Shown here: one piece after another, positions 8,753 through 17,759 of the stretch
Position numbering within the stretch: the stretch's first letter is position 1
Layout of the letters: each line of letters starts with the position of its first letter
Origin: Anaerolinea sp.
GTDB lineage: Bacteria; Chloroflexota; Anaerolineae; Anaerolineales; Villigracilaceae
Direction of reading: 5' to 3'
Length of the DNA: 34,722 bases
Assembly (NCBI GenBank): GCA_020047815.1
Contig: JAIFNG010000019.1
Coordinates: 1-34,722 of the forward strand
Notes under the pieces: generated by a model
Database searches by the model: none
Told to the model about the DNA's origin: nothing
Seen by the model: only the letters and a program-made list of their open reading frames with translations
Program-made: the position numbers and the translations under genes

Positions 8753-10033
8753 ATGAACGAACCACAAACCTTCGATAAAATTTCACTATTACGTTTGGCT
8801 TTCAATGAACTGACAAGGGAAGAACTGCAAGAGATGTCGGTTGCGACTCGAATTTGCGCCTATCCCCCCGGCCATGTATTATGCCGGGAAGGTGCTTACG
8901 AGGAAGTCTTTTATATTATTGCCGATGGAAACGCAGCCATATGTAAGAATATCAGTGAGCAGGATGGGGAGCGCCTTTTGCGGATTGCGGGCAAGGGTGA
9001 CCTGGTGGGCGAAATGGCACTAATTCAAAATGTGCCTCGCTCGGCAACCGTGCGAACTACCACAGAGTGTACGGTGCTGGAGATGAAAAAAAAGGATTTT
9101 GAGACCCTGCTCAGCCGAAGCCCCAGCATGGCAATTAATATCATCAGAACAACATTGGACCGAATCCGTGAAAATGATCAAATGGCAATACAAGTGATGC
9201 AAAATACTAATAAAATGCTGCATCACCTGGACCGGAACAAATTGGAATTCATACAGGTTGCAGCACACGAGCTGCGAACCCCGTTAACGGTACTTAAAGG
9301 TTATGTCAATGTTCTGCACTCGTTCATCGATACAAAAACAAACCCCGCATTGAACGAAGTAATGGATGGAATCATTAAAGGTGCTGACCGTATGCACGAG
9401 GTGGTAAATGCAATGCTGGACGTGACCCGCATCGACAGCGATACATTGAAAATCAATCCTGTTCCAGTGCCATTAAAACGGATCATCAACGAACTTGCTG
9501 GAGATTTTGCAAATACCTCTGCAGAACGAAATATAATTTTGGACATAGTGATTGACTCAGATACCCCCACCATCAATGCCGACCCGTCTTTGATCCAAAA
9601 AGCTTTGTACCATCTAATTATCAACGCCATCAAATATACTCCTGACGGCGGCAAAGTGACTTTGCGCTCCCGCCTCGTTATGTTGGAGGATAATGCCCCT
9701 GGCGTAGAATTGGGTATCATCGACACAGGCGTTGGATTAGATGCCGAACATCATGAGTTGGTTTTTGAGAAGTTTTACCAGGTCGGTGATGTGGCATTTC
9801 ACTCCTCAGGAAAAACATCGTTTAAAGGCGGGGGAGCTGGTTTGGGTCTGGCAATTGTGCGCGGCGTAGCAAGGGCACACGGCGGAAAAGTATGGGTGGA
9901 AAGCACAGGGTGTGATGAAGTAAATCTCCCCGGCTGTAGATTCTATCTACAATTACCTATTGATCCGCCAAAACAACACTCATCAACTCCTGCAACAAAT
10001 GACATCCCGACAGTGCCGTATAGGTTCAGATAA
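8753..10033 (+). CDS. Soluble sensor histidine kinase with N-terminal cyclic-nucleotide-binding domain
   Basis: A 426-residue kinase without membrane helices. Residues about 15-135 form a cNMP-binding (CRP-like) domain with a good phosphate-binding cassette: G86-E87 in GEMAL and R96 in PRSATV. A short helical linker (about 135-165) leads to the HisKA domain with phospho-His H172 (AAHELRTPL). The HATPase domain has N291 (N box), D324 (DTGVG, G1) and glycine-rich GGGAGLGLAIV at 359-369 (G2). The architecture suggests autokinase activity controlled by cAMP, cGMP or another nucleotide; the ligand cannot be told from sequence. There is no receiver or adjacent + strand regulator. The start was chosen from the promoter geometry and domain start. 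Confidence 0.93.
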   Translation: MNEPQTFDKISLLRLAFNELTREELQEMSVATRICAYPPGHVLCREGAYEEVFYIIADGNAAICKNISEQDGERLLRIAGKGDLVGEMALIQNVPRSATVRTTTECTVLEMKKKDFETLLSRSPSMAINIIRTTLDRIRENDQMAIQVMQNTNKMLHHLDRNKLEFIQVAAHELRTPLTVLKGYVNVLHSFIDTKTNPALNEVMDGIIKGADRMHEVVNAMLDVTRIDSDTLKINPVPVPLKRIINELAGDFANTSAERNIILDIVIDSDTPTINADPSLIQKALYHLIINAIKYTPDGGKVTLRSRLVMLEDNAPGVELGIIDTGVGLDAEHHELVFEKFYQVGDVAFHSSGKTSFKGGGAGLGLAIVRGVARAHGGKVWVESTGCDEVNLPGCRFYLQLPIDPPKQHSSTPATNDIPTVPYRFR

Positions 10034-10158
10034 ACTAATTACTCGAGGTGAGGACAGCCTCAATATTCTCTCCCCCCACTAAAAGACATGCCTTCTCTCT
10101 ACATCAGACACATCTGCTCGATTCACGTTATTTGCATGAACATAATCACATTTTTTGA

Positions 10159-11253
10159 TTATTCGGATTCTTTATTTTGTGAAACATAAAACACGAGAAA
10201 TAAAACCACTTCCAAAAGAAAATCGGAATTTCCCTTACCACAAGCGTAATATGAGTCTTTTTTACAGGCAGCTATCCAGTTCCGCCAATCACATCCAACA
10301 ATGCAGTATAGTTCGCAGGGATTACACACTACTACGATCTTTCTGCCTTTTGTCTGAATTAATCCACTACTTGCTTCTGCAATCAGACCCGCCAAGCCTG
10401 CAGCCGAAGCAGGCTCTACCCACACACCTTCCGATGCCAGAATTCGCTGTGCAGACAAAATCTCTTCGTCTGTAACTGCAATGATCCTCCCGTTTGATTC
10501 CTGCGCTGCTTCAAGTGCCTGTTCACCACGGGCAGGTTTGCCAATACGGATGGCGGTCGCCACGGTCTCTGGTTTTTCCACGGGGTGTCCCAGTACCAGG
10601 GGGGCAGCTCCCGCTGCCTGTACGCCCAGTATGTGAGGCAATCCTTTTTGATATTGCTTGAAACCCGCCCAATACGAAGTAATATTTCCCGCATTGCCCA
10701 CTGGTAAACATAACCAATCAGGCGTGCCATCCAGCACGTCGCATATTTCAAAAGCAGAAGTTTTCTGTCCTTCAATGCGAAACGGATTGATCGAATTAAC
10801 AAGTGCAATTGGAGTCTTCTGCGTGATTTCCACCACCAGTGTCAGTGCTTCATCAAACGAACCTTGAATTTGTATCACTTCCGCGCCATATGCAATCGCT
10901 CCAGCCAATTTTCCTGCCGCGACCTTGCCTGAGGGGATCAACACAATAGCGCGCAAACCTGCCCGCGCTGCATACGCAGCAGCAGATGCTGCTGTGTTCC
11001 CAGTGGAAGCACAAATCACAGTCCGTGCGTTTCTGCCAATAGCTTCACTGATGGCTGTGGTCATCCCGCGGTCTTTAAATGAGCCAGTTGGATTCAAACC
11101 TTCAAATTTGACAAACAATTCGCAACCAAAATCTTTTCCCAGACGCGGCATGGGAATTAATGGTGTATTTCCCTCCAACAGGGAGATATTTTTTGTGTGA
11201 GCGGGCAGGGAAAGAAATTGCCCGTAGTGATGGATCAAGCCTTGATAGGTCAT
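10159..11253 (-). CDS. thrC: Threonine synthase, C-terminus probably frameshifted
   Basis: A PLP enzyme converting O-phosphohomoserine to threonine. PLP lysine K60 lies in NPTGSFKDRG, the ASTGNTAASAAAYAARAGL segment follows, and a PVGNAGN phosphate-binding loop is present. Homology looks normal through KIVVVC (C310). From N311 onwards the frame encodes a Cys-rich, unfamiliar 54-residue tail (NPCELYCIVGCDW and on) that runs into AT-rich intergenic DNA, where the family usually has a TGxGLKDP-like motif. In the -1/+2 shifted frame the reading continues as CVIPANYTALLDVIGGTG and stops at 10272-10274. The switch point sits in a GT-repeat (about 10321-10335). The start ATG has GGAG upstream. Threonine synthase is confident; the annotated end is not. 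It could be a sequencing or assembly error, a real mutation, or a divergent terminus. Confidence 0.88.
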   Translation of the reverse strand: MTYQGLIHHYGQFLSLPAHTKNISLLEGNTPLIPMPRLGKDFGCELFVKFEGLNPTGSFKDRGMTTAISEAIGRNARTVICASTGNTAASAAAYAARAGLRAIVLIPSGKVAAGKLAGAIAYGAEVIQIQGSFDEALTLVVEITQKTPIALVNSINPFRIEGQKTSAFEICDVLDGTPDWLCLPVGNAGNITSYWAGFKQYQKGLPHILGVQAAGAAPLVLGHPVEKPETVATAIRIGKPARGEQALEAAQESNGRIIAVTDEEILSAQRILASEGVWVEPASAAGLAGLIAEASSGLIQTKGRKIVVVCNPCELYCIVGCDWRNWIAACKKDSYYACGKGNSDFLLEVVLFLVFYVSQNKESE

Positions 11254-11280
11254 AACAACTCCATAATTGGGGATGAGATG

Positions 11281-11286
11281 ATTATA
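11281..11286 (-). promoter_or_regulatory. Probable -10 box for threonine synthase
   Basis: On the minus strand TATAAT lies 27 bases upstream of the thrC ATG at 11253, and a GGAG ribosome-binding site lies between them. No clear -35 box is seen, because that position falls in the preceding terminator. Confidence 0.4.
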
Positions 11287-11296
11287 ATCTGGGAAT

Positions 11297-11327
11297 AAAA
11301 AAAAGACCGCCTTTTCTTGGACGGTCT
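11297..11327 (-). terminator. Intrinsic terminator of the TerC-family gene
   Basis: Read on the minus strand, AGACCG pairs with CGGTCT (forward 11322-11327 and 11304-11309) and is followed by a run of eight T. It begins 13 bases after the stop of the TerC-family gene. Confidence 0.85.
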
Positions 11328-11339
11328 AATTTTAGGATA

Positions 11340-12227
11340 TCACTTCATTTTTTTTCTTGGGCTTTCCTTCTTAACAGCAGGCTTTTTCATAGCAACAGAC
11401 TTGGGCTGAACAACCTTTAGCTTCGCATCCAAAACCGGCAGTGCTGTTGCCTGCAACTCCAAACTTGATTCCCTGTAAGCATCACGCAGGTTTACAGGTT
11501 TGACATGATTATCCCGCACGCGCAGGTTAATCATTTCCACCATGACAGAGAAACCCATTGCGAAGTAGACATACCCCTTTGGTATATGTTGGTGCAGACC
11601 TTCCACCACCAACGTAAAACCAATAAGCAAAAGGAAACTGAGCGCTAAAATTTTTATGGTGGGATGGTGCTCAACAAAAGCACCAATGGGACCTGCCACG
11701 AAAACCATCACCCCCGCTGCAATAATTACCGCTAAAACCATGATGGCAATATGGTCAACCATGCCTACAGCTGTAATGACCGAATCGAGCGAGAAGACAA
11801 CATCCAATAGCATGATCTGGATAATGACGCTTGCAAATGTGGCTGATACTTTTGCAGATGCCGCACCCTCCTTGCCTTCCAGCTTTTCATGGATTTCATG
11901 AGTACTTTTCCATAAAAGGAAAAGTCCGCCGGCTAACAAAATCATGTCGCGTCCTGAAATTCCAATAACGTCCCCATTAAACCATGGCATTTGAAAGAAC
12001 GGGTCTTCAAGGCTAATGATCCACGACAGGGATAGCAGCAACAGAACACGGGTAATAACTGCCATCATGATTCCTGTAGTACGGGCCCGCGCCTGGTCAT
12101 GCTGTGGGAGTTTTGATGAAAGGATGGAAATAAAGATCACGTTATCAACACCAAGTACAAGTTCAAGGGCGATAAGCGTCAATAACGCGATCCACGATTG
12201 GGGTTGTGCAATCCAACTAAAATCCAC
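11340..12227 (-). CDS. TerC-family integral membrane protein
   Basis: A 295-residue membrane protein with about seven hydrophobic segments. The two family signatures with buried acidic residues are present: ELVLGVDNVIF (E22, D28, N29) and LLDVVFSLDSV (D142, D148). TerC/Alx/YkoY relatives are linked to metal (Mn) export or tellurium resistance; the substrate here is not determinable. The C-terminal 60 residues are a soluble, Lys/Pro-rich tail. The start is GTG at 12227, supported by AGGAG seven bases upstream. It is monocistronic by appearance, with its own terminator. Confidence 0.92.
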   Translation of the reverse strand: MDFSWIAQPQSWIALLTLIALELVLGVDNVIFISILSSKLPQHDQARARTTGIMMAVITRVLLLLSLSWIISLEDPFFQMPWFNGDVIGISGRDMILLAGGLFLLWKSTHEIHEKLEGKEGAASAKVSATFASVIIQIMLLDVVFSLDSVITAVGMVDHIAIMVLAVIIAAGVMVFVAGPIGAFVEHHPTIKILALSFLLLIGFTLVVEGLHQHIPKGYVYFAMGFSVMVEMINLRVRDNHVKPVNLRDAYRESSLELQATALPVLDAKLKVVQPKSVAMKKPAVKKESPRKKMK

Positions 12228-12267
12228 TTTAATGCTCCTGAAAAAAAGAATGGATCATTCTACCAAG

Positions 12268-12298
12268 AAACTCGGAACCTTATGAAGGATCCGAGTTT
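12268..12298 (-). terminator. Hairpin ending the beta-oxidation operon
   Basis: A 12-bp stem with one mismatch (arms 12287-12298 and 12268-12279, minus-strand reading AAACTCGGATCC / GGTTCCGAGTTT) lies just after the SCP2 stop. The following T-tract is short (TTTCTT), so it is a moderate terminator. Confidence 0.6.
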
Positions 12299-12305
12299 TC
12301 GCCTC

Positions 12306-12632
12306 CTACTTGATTTTGAACATCTGCGTCAATTTCATTGCAAGATTCAAATCGCCAGTAAGTTTTAATTTCCCCTGCATAAAAGCTTGCATTCCATCAA
12401 TTTCCCCTGTGAAGATTTTTACATAATCTTCAGAATCCGCAGTCAAAGTCATCTTGGGAGATTGATGAATACCCTTGGCGACTTCCACTTTGCCGTCTTT
12501 GACTGAGGCATACCAATCGCCAGGTTCTGCTCCTGTGAACTTAAACTGGATCGTGGCGTCAAGTCCCACCGCCTTTTCAGGAATGAATGCGCCGGGCATT
12601 TTGGACATGAGAGTATCTATTGTAAGAGTCAT
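12306..12632 (-). CDS. SCP2 sterol-carrier-domain protein
   Basis: A 108-residue single-domain SCP2 protein, a small soluble fold with a hydrophobic tunnel that binds lipids or acyl-CoAs. Family features include an IQFKFTG strand, GDWYASVKDGK, a strand with MTLTADSEDYVKIFTGE and the GKLKLTGDLNLAMKLTQMF C-terminus. It is the last gene of the beta-oxidation operon, 74 bases after the thiolase, so it probably holds or delivers fatty acyl substrates to those enzymes. No catalytic residues are expected. Confidence 0.93.
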   Translation of the reverse strand: MTLTIDTLMSKMPGAFIPEKAVGLDATIQFKFTGAEPGDWYASVKDGKVEVAKGIHQSPKMTLTADSEDYVKIFTGEIDGMQAFMQGKLKLTGDLNLAMKLTQMFKIK

Positions 12633-12706
12633 TGTTTAGTTTTCCTTTTTTTGATTTTTTTATTTTTCAAGGGTCAATTTTCTTCGCCTTATGATTTTCA
12701 TTTATT

Positions 12707-13888
12707 TTATTGCAGATTTTCAAATATCGCAGCAGCGCCCATACCTCCGCCAATACACATTGTAACCATACCATATCTTGACTTGCGACGTGCCATTTCG
12801 TAGATCAACTGCGTGGTCAATTTGGCTCCTGTACAGCCCAGCGGATGGCCAAGAGCGATCGCGCCGCCATTGACATTAATTTTTTCTTCATCCAGCCCCA
12901 AGGTTCTAATGACAGCAAGGCTCTGCGCTGCAAAAGCCTCATTCAATTCTATCAGGTCAATATCATTCATGGACATTCCCGCAACCTTCAATACCTTAGG
13001 AATAGCTACAACTGGGCCCAAACCCATTAATTCAGGCGGGACGCCTCCAACTGCAAATGCAACAAATCTTGCAAGCGGCTTCAAACCCAACCGAACAGAT
13101 CGCTCGGCCGACATGACCATAACAACAGACGCGCCATCAGACATTTGAGACGAGTTACCTGCTGTGACTGTTCCACCTTCTTTGAAGGCAGGTTTAAGTT
13201 TAGCTAATGCTTCAATCGTTGTATCTGAGCGCGGACCTTCATCCTGCTTGACTGAAAATTTCTTCTTGATGAGTTTTTCATCTGAATCAAGTTCGGTTAC
13301 TTCCACATCAATTGGAATCAATTCAGGATCAAAGAGGCCGGAACTGACTGCTTTAGCCGCTTTCTGATGACTCTTGACCGAGAATGAATCCTGGTCTTCA
13401 CGGCAAATTCCATATTTTTCTGAGACGTTTTCGGCGGTAAGACCCATGTTTGTATAATAATGCGGCAGATAATGTGCAAAGTGCGGATTGGGGGAAAACT
13501 TATAACCCATCATTGGAACCATGCTCATGGACTCTACTCCCCCTGCTATTGCTATTTCGATGTCACCTGTTTTGATGGCATGAGACACATGAGCTATGGA
13601 TTGCACACCCGATGAGCAATAGCGATTGATCGTCTCAGCGGGAATGGTATCAGGCAAGCCTGCGCGTAATGCGATCATTCGCGCAATATTCATGCCCTGC
13701 TCTCCTTCAGGGAAGGCACAGCCAAAAACCACATCTTCAATTTCAGCAAGGTCAAGATTCGGTGTCCGCTTGATCAACCCCTGAATCGCAGTTGCAGCCA
13801 TTTCATCAGGGCGAACGGTAGCTAGTCCGCCGCGCTTGGCTTTTCCGATCGGTGTTCTAACTGCGCTAACAATCATTGCTTCTTTCAT
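12707..13888 (-). CDS. fadA: Acetyl-CoA C-acyltransferase (3-ketoacyl-CoA thiolase)
   Basis: A 393-residue thiolase that cleaves 3-ketoacyl-CoA with CoA in the last step of beta-oxidation. The active site is complete: nucleophile C91 (NRYCSSG), NEAFA, H348 (ALGHPLG) and C378 (MCIGGGMG), which match the classical numbering. It lies 61 bases downstream of the dehydrogenase/hydratase fusion, giving the fadN-fadA pairing known from Bacillus. The start ATG has AAGGAG upstream. Degradative use is favoured by context; a biosynthetic acetoacetyl-CoA thiolase role cannot be excluded from motifs alone. Confidence 0.95.
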   Translation of the reverse strand: MKEAMIVSAVRTPIGKAKRGGLATVRPDEMAATAIQGLIKRTPNLDLAEIEDVVFGCAFPEGEQGMNIARMIALRAGLPDTIPAETINRYCSSGVQSIAHVSHAIKTGDIEIAIAGGVESMSMVPMMGYKFSPNPHFAHYLPHYYTNMGLTAENVSEKYGICREDQDSFSVKSHQKAAKAVSSGLFDPELIPIDVEVTELDSDEKLIKKKFSVKQDEGPRSDTTIEALAKLKPAFKEGGTVTAGNSSQMSDGASVVMVMSAERSVRLGLKPLARFVAFAVGGVPPELMGLGPVVAIPKVLKVAGMSMNDIDLIELNEAFAAQSLAVIRTLGLDEEKINVNGGAIALGHPLGCTGAKLTTQLIYEMARRKSRYGMVTMCIGGGMGAAAIFENLQ

Positions 13889-13949
13889 GGTATCTCCTTC
13901 TCTCGGGTCGAGACTTAAATATTTTGCGGGTCCGAGCTTTTACTTTTTG

Positions 13950-16331
13950 CTAATTCCTTAGCGGTTTCCCTGTTTGCAACAATGACCACATCCTGGCTTG
14001 TGTTTTCTCTTCACCACAAAGTGATAAAAATGCCTCTCTTTCCAAGTCCAGAATATATTGCTCACTCACCCATTGCGCCTTGGTTAACTCGCCACCTGCC
14101 ATAATGTAGGCCAATTTTGCGGCGATGTGAGCATCGTAATCGGTGATGTATTTTCCTTCCTTAAATGACCATGCGCCAATCTTCATCGCTCCATACATGT
14201 CGCGCCCTGCGGCATAGATCAATTCAGGTGCTGGCGGTTTATATCCAGATGCCGACATGTGCAAGACTTCGCGCTTTGCTTCAGTCAACAGATGGTCACG
14301 GTTAACCACAATACGATCTTGCGGACCAAGAATACCCATACTCCGCGCTTCGGCAGCTGAAGTGGCAACCTTTGCCTGACCGATCTGGAGAAAAGCGCGC
14401 TGCAAGCTTGGAAATACATCAGCCATATCTGTTCGCATGGAGGGGTTAACAATGCGACGCATATATTCCTTTGTGCCCGCGCCGGCAGGGATGACCCCTG
14501 CACCAAGTTCAACCAAACCAAGATAAGTCTCAGCAGCTGCCACAATACGCGAGGCGTGCATTGTAACTTCACAGCCTCCGCCGATAGCCAATCCCGCGGG
14601 AGCAACAACAACTGGTTTGGGGAAATATCGCATCCGCATGTTCATTCCCTGCAATTTACGAATCGCGCCATCCAGCGTATCCCACATACCTTGCTGGGCA
14701 GCAACCACCACCATGAAAAGATTTGCACCTGCACTAAAGTTATCACCCTCGCTGCCAATCACCAATCCATCAAAATCCTTCTCAACGCGATCAAGCGCTT
14801 CGGTCGTAATGTTAAAAATATCGTCATCCAGCGCGTTCATCTTGGTATGGAATTCAACCAGTGCAACACCATTGCCGACATCAAAAAGAGACGCACCTGC
14901 ATTGCCGGCTATTTCCTTCTTTGAGCTGCGGAAATCTTTTAGAAAAACGAACCCTTCCGACTTCCTAAACTTAACATATTTTTTCTTTGCAACATTGTAT
15001 AAACCGATCTTATTTGCACCTTTATATTGGTAAAAGGTCTCGATCCCATTTTTCAGCATTTCCTCGACCCACCTGGCCGGTGCGTATCCCTCTTTTTTCA
15101 TTTGCTTGACCGATTCCTTCACGCCAAGCATGTCCCAAATTTCGAAAGGCCCTGCCTCGTGCATAAAACCCAAGCGGATGGCATCGTCAATCGGTTTGAC
15201 AGTATCCGCTACTTCAGGGATGATGGTGGATACATATTGGAAGCTTTGATAGGTTAATGCTTTCACCAGCCTCGAGCCCTTATCATCTGTGCCTAACAAG
15301 ACCCTGAGCCTTTCGCCTAAACCTTCAACATCTTTAGCGACTTTAACAGAATCGAAACGCGGCTTGCCAGCAGGAATATGTTCCAGTGCATTTAAATCCA
15401 ATATGTGAAATTCCTTCTTGCCGTCCGCACCTTGTGATTCCTTGTAAAAACCAACCTTGGTCTTATTACCAAGCCACTTACGTTCGAGCAGAATATCCAT
15501 CAATTTCTGCGGCTTTTCAGCAGCGAGATACTTCTGTCCAAGTTTATCGTGTTTAATTAACGGAGCAAGATTCTTTCCCACATGATCCCACACATCCACA
15601 CCGACCAAATCGATCAGCCTGAATGTTGCTGTCTTGGGGCGTCCCATCAAAGGTCCAGTGAGTGAATCAACTTCATCCACGGTGTAACCATTATTGAGGA
15701 TGAAATCCAATGCAAACGCTCCGGTTCCAAATGCAACACGATTTCCGATAAAATTTGGCGTGTCCTTGCAAATCACCACACCCTTTCCCAAATCGAACTC
15801 GCCAAAACGGACAAAGAACTCAATCACTTCACTAGAGGTATCTGCGGTGGGAATGATTTCCAGTAGTTTCAAATAGCGCGGCGGATTGAAAAAATGTGTG
15901 CCGAGAAAATGCTGTTTAAATCCCCTCGAACGTCCTTCTGCAATGTCTTTGACAGGAATGCCCGATGTATTGGTGGACACGATCGCAGTCGACTTTCGGA
16001 CTTCATCAATTCTGGTCATCAAGTCTATTTTAATTTTCAAGTTCTCAATAACAGCTTCACAGATCCAATCTGCTTCTGCGATTACCTCAAAATCATCCTC
16101 AAGATTTCCAAGCCTGACGAGGGTTTTAGATTCGGAAGACATCAAATTTGCAGGCCTGGCTTTCAAACAGCGATCCCAGCCTTCCATAACGATCTTATTT
16201 TTTTCGTCTGACTCTTTTGAAGCTATATCGAGCAGTGTAACAGGTATGCCAGCATTCGCCAAATGCGCCGCAATCGCTGCGCCCATTGTGCCAGAGCCGA
16301 TGACGACTGCCTTATGAATATGATATTGCAT
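13950..16331 (-). CDS. fadN: FadN-type 3-hydroxyacyl-CoA dehydrogenase / enoyl-CoA hydratase fusion
   Basis: A 793-residue bifunctional enzyme for steps two and three of beta-oxidation. The N-terminal half is the NAD-dependent dehydrogenase: Rossmann motif GSGTMGAAIAAHLANAG (about residues 12-28) and FFNPPRYLKLLEIIPT. The enoyl-CoA hydratase/crotonase domain is C-terminal (from about residue 475), with an oxyanion-hole segment SAGANLF and both catalytic glutamates, in GGGCEV and LVELGAG. Domain order is the reverse of E. coli FadB and matches Bacillus FadN in order and size (about 790). The start ATG follows AAAGGAG. It lies between the acyl-CoA dehydrogenases and the thiolase in one operon. 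Confidence 0.94.
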   Translation of the reverse strand: MQYHIHKAVVIGSGTMGAAIAAHLANAGIPVTLLDIASKESDEKNKIVMEGWDRCLKARPANLMSSESKTLVRLGNLEDDFEVIAEADWICEAVIENLKIKIDLMTRIDEVRKSTAIVSTNTSGIPVKDIAEGRSRGFKQHFLGTHFFNPPRYLKLLEIIPTADTSSEVIEFFVRFGEFDLGKGVVICKDTPNFIGNRVAFGTGAFALDFILNNGYTVDEVDSLTGPLMGRPKTATFRLIDLVGVDVWDHVGKNLAPLIKHDKLGQKYLAAEKPQKLMDILLERKWLGNKTKVGFYKESQGADGKKEFHILDLNALEHIPAGKPRFDSVKVAKDVEGLGERLRVLLGTDDKGSRLVKALTYQSFQYVSTIIPEVADTVKPIDDAIRLGFMHEAGPFEIWDMLGVKESVKQMKKEGYAPARWVEEMLKNGIETFYQYKGANKIGLYNVAKKKYVKFRKSEGFVFLKDFRSSKKEIAGNAGASLFDVGNGVALVEFHTKMNALDDDIFNITTEALDRVEKDFDGLVIGSEGDNFSAGANLFMVVVAAQQGMWDTLDGAIRKLQGMNMRMRYFPKPVVVAPAGLAIGGGCEVTMHASRIVAAAETYLGLVELGAGVIPAGAGTKEYMRRIVNPSMRTDMADVFPSLQRAFLQIGQAKVATSAAEARSMGILGPQDRIVVNRDHLLTEAKREVLHMSASGYKPPAPELIYAAGRDMYGAMKIGAWSFKEGKYITDYDAHIAAKLAYIMAGGELTKAQWVSEQYILDLEREAFLSLCGEEKTQARMWSLLQTGKPLRN

Positions 16332-16413
16332 TGGTTTCTCCTTTATGCCAATTCAGATACAGGTCAATAAGGAATTACAGCATCAACCTCTGTATCCCAT
16401 AATTATCACGGTA

Positions 16414-17679
16414 CTACCTTAACTCCTTCCCGCTATACCCCAAAATTTGCCTTGCTACCACAAGGCGGTTAATCTGTCCTGTGCCTTCATAAATATCAGT
16501 GATTTTGGCATCACGAAACCACTTCTCCAGTAAAAATTCGCGGCTATAGCCCAGTGGCCCCATGATCTCGACAGCCTTCTGTGTAATTTTCGTCACCACA
16601 TCACCAGACTTGACTTTGCTCATCGAAGACTCAAGTGCATTTGGCTTTTTGTTATCAGCCATCCACACCGCCTTGAGTACCATCAACCAGGCCGAGCGGA
16701 GTTGGATCTCCATCTCGATCACGTCCCGCTCAATCGAGGTCATTTTTTGGCGAGGCAAACCATATCTGATTTCGACTCCCTTTTCAGCTAACTGCTCTTT
16801 GACATATTCGACAGCAGCGCGAGCCACGCCAATACCGGACGCGGCAACAAGAGGGCGTGTGGCATCGAATGTTGCCATGGCGCCCTTAAACCCGGTAGTG
16901 GTCTTTTCAACTGTTGGACTGCCAAGGATATTATCATAGGGTACACGTGCATCGACAAGTACAATCGAGGCAGTATCACTTGCGCGGATACCGAGTTTAT
17001 GTTCAAGTTTTGTAACGCTTACCCCCTTTGTGCCCGCCTCTACTACAAAAGCTCGCATCCCGGAACGTCCTGCGGTCGGATCAATGCTTGCCCACACTAC
17101 AACAAAGCCTTTGCCAAATTGTTCGTATTCCTTAAATGATTTATCACCACCTGTAACAAAAATCTTCTCACCATTAATGACCCATTCTTTTGTCGCTTCA
17201 TCCAACACAGCACGGGTTCGGATTGCAGACGTGTCTGAGCCTGCTCCTGCTTCGGTCATGCACATGGCAGCAAAAGTAGGTTTTTCCTCTGCAAAGCGCG
17301 CAAGGAATTTTGCACGTTGCTCAGCCGATCCAGCTGATTGAACAGCCGCCGCCCCCAGTCCGCCGCCAGGGGTTACGAGGTAGAAACCAACATCACCCCA
17401 GGAAAGCATCTCGATTTGGGCCGCCAGAGATTGATAGGCAATAGGTGGACGTTTTTCTTTTAGCTCACCGCCTTCTTTTTGCTTTTCCTCTTTTGGAGCA
17501 AGGCTCCCGCCACCCATGGAACGCATTGCGGTATGCATGAATTCAATATAACTGAAGGGGATTTCGTGTTCGTTTTCGTCAAAAGCGCGTGACTGTGAGC
17601 GCATCATATTTTCTGCAACTGTCTTTAGCACAAATTGGATTTGTGCGATTGGTTTTGGCGTTTCAAATTCGATGGACAT
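16414..17679 (-). CDS. Acyl-CoA dehydrogenase, catalytic subunit or enzyme
   Basis: A 421-residue FAD enzyme oxidising acyl-CoA to enoyl-CoA, step one of beta-oxidation. Seen: CMTEAGAGSDTSAIRTRA flavin and substrate region, WVINGEKIFVTGG, the MGPLGYSREFLLEKWFRDAKI C-terminal helix and catalytic base E398 in IYEGTGQINR. The start ATG follows GGAGG. It is directly downstream of a second acyl-CoA dehydrogenase that lacks this glutamate, so the two may form a heteromer. No electron-transfer flavoprotein genes lie in the window. Chain-length preference cannot be read from the sequence. Confidence 0.94.
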   Translation of the reverse strand: MSIEFETPKPIAQIQFVLKTVAENMMRSQSRAFDENEHEIPFSYIEFMHTAMRSMGGGSLAPKEEKQKEGGELKEKRPPIAYQSLAAQIEMLSWGDVGFYLVTPGGGLGAAAVQSAGSAEQRAKFLARFAEEKPTFAAMCMTEAGAGSDTSAIRTRAVLDEATKEWVINGEKIFVTGGDKSFKEYEQFGKGFVVVWASIDPTAGRSGMRAFVVEAGTKGVSVTKLEHKLGIRASDTASIVLVDARVPYDNILGSPTVEKTTTGFKGAMATFDATRPLVAASGIGVARAAVEYVKEQLAEKGVEIRYGLPRQKMTSIERDVIEMEIQLRSAWLMVLKAVWMADNKKPNALESSMSKVKSGDVVTKITQKAVEIMGPLGYSREFLLEKWFRDAKITDIYEGTGQINRLVVARQILGYSGKELR

Positions 17680-17759
17680 TATTCCTCCAATTGATTACTC
17701 TTTACGCATTACAGGAAACACAATAATTCAGGAAATGGGGTGTTCATTAATCGGAAAAC

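Noticed and set aside
8578..8778. 66-codon plus-strand frame overlapping the kinase start
   Set aside because: No ribosome-binding site, runs through the hairpin and promoter, and overlaps a well-supported gene.
9301..9726. 141-codon minus-strand reading frame
   Set aside because: It lies entirely opposite the catalytic domains of the histidine kinase and its translation matches no family that I know; it is a shadow frame.
10142..10162. AT-rich ATAATCA/TGATTAT hairpin downstream of threonine synthase
   Set aside because: All-A/T-rich 7-bp stem without a following T-tract on the minus strand; weak as a terminator.
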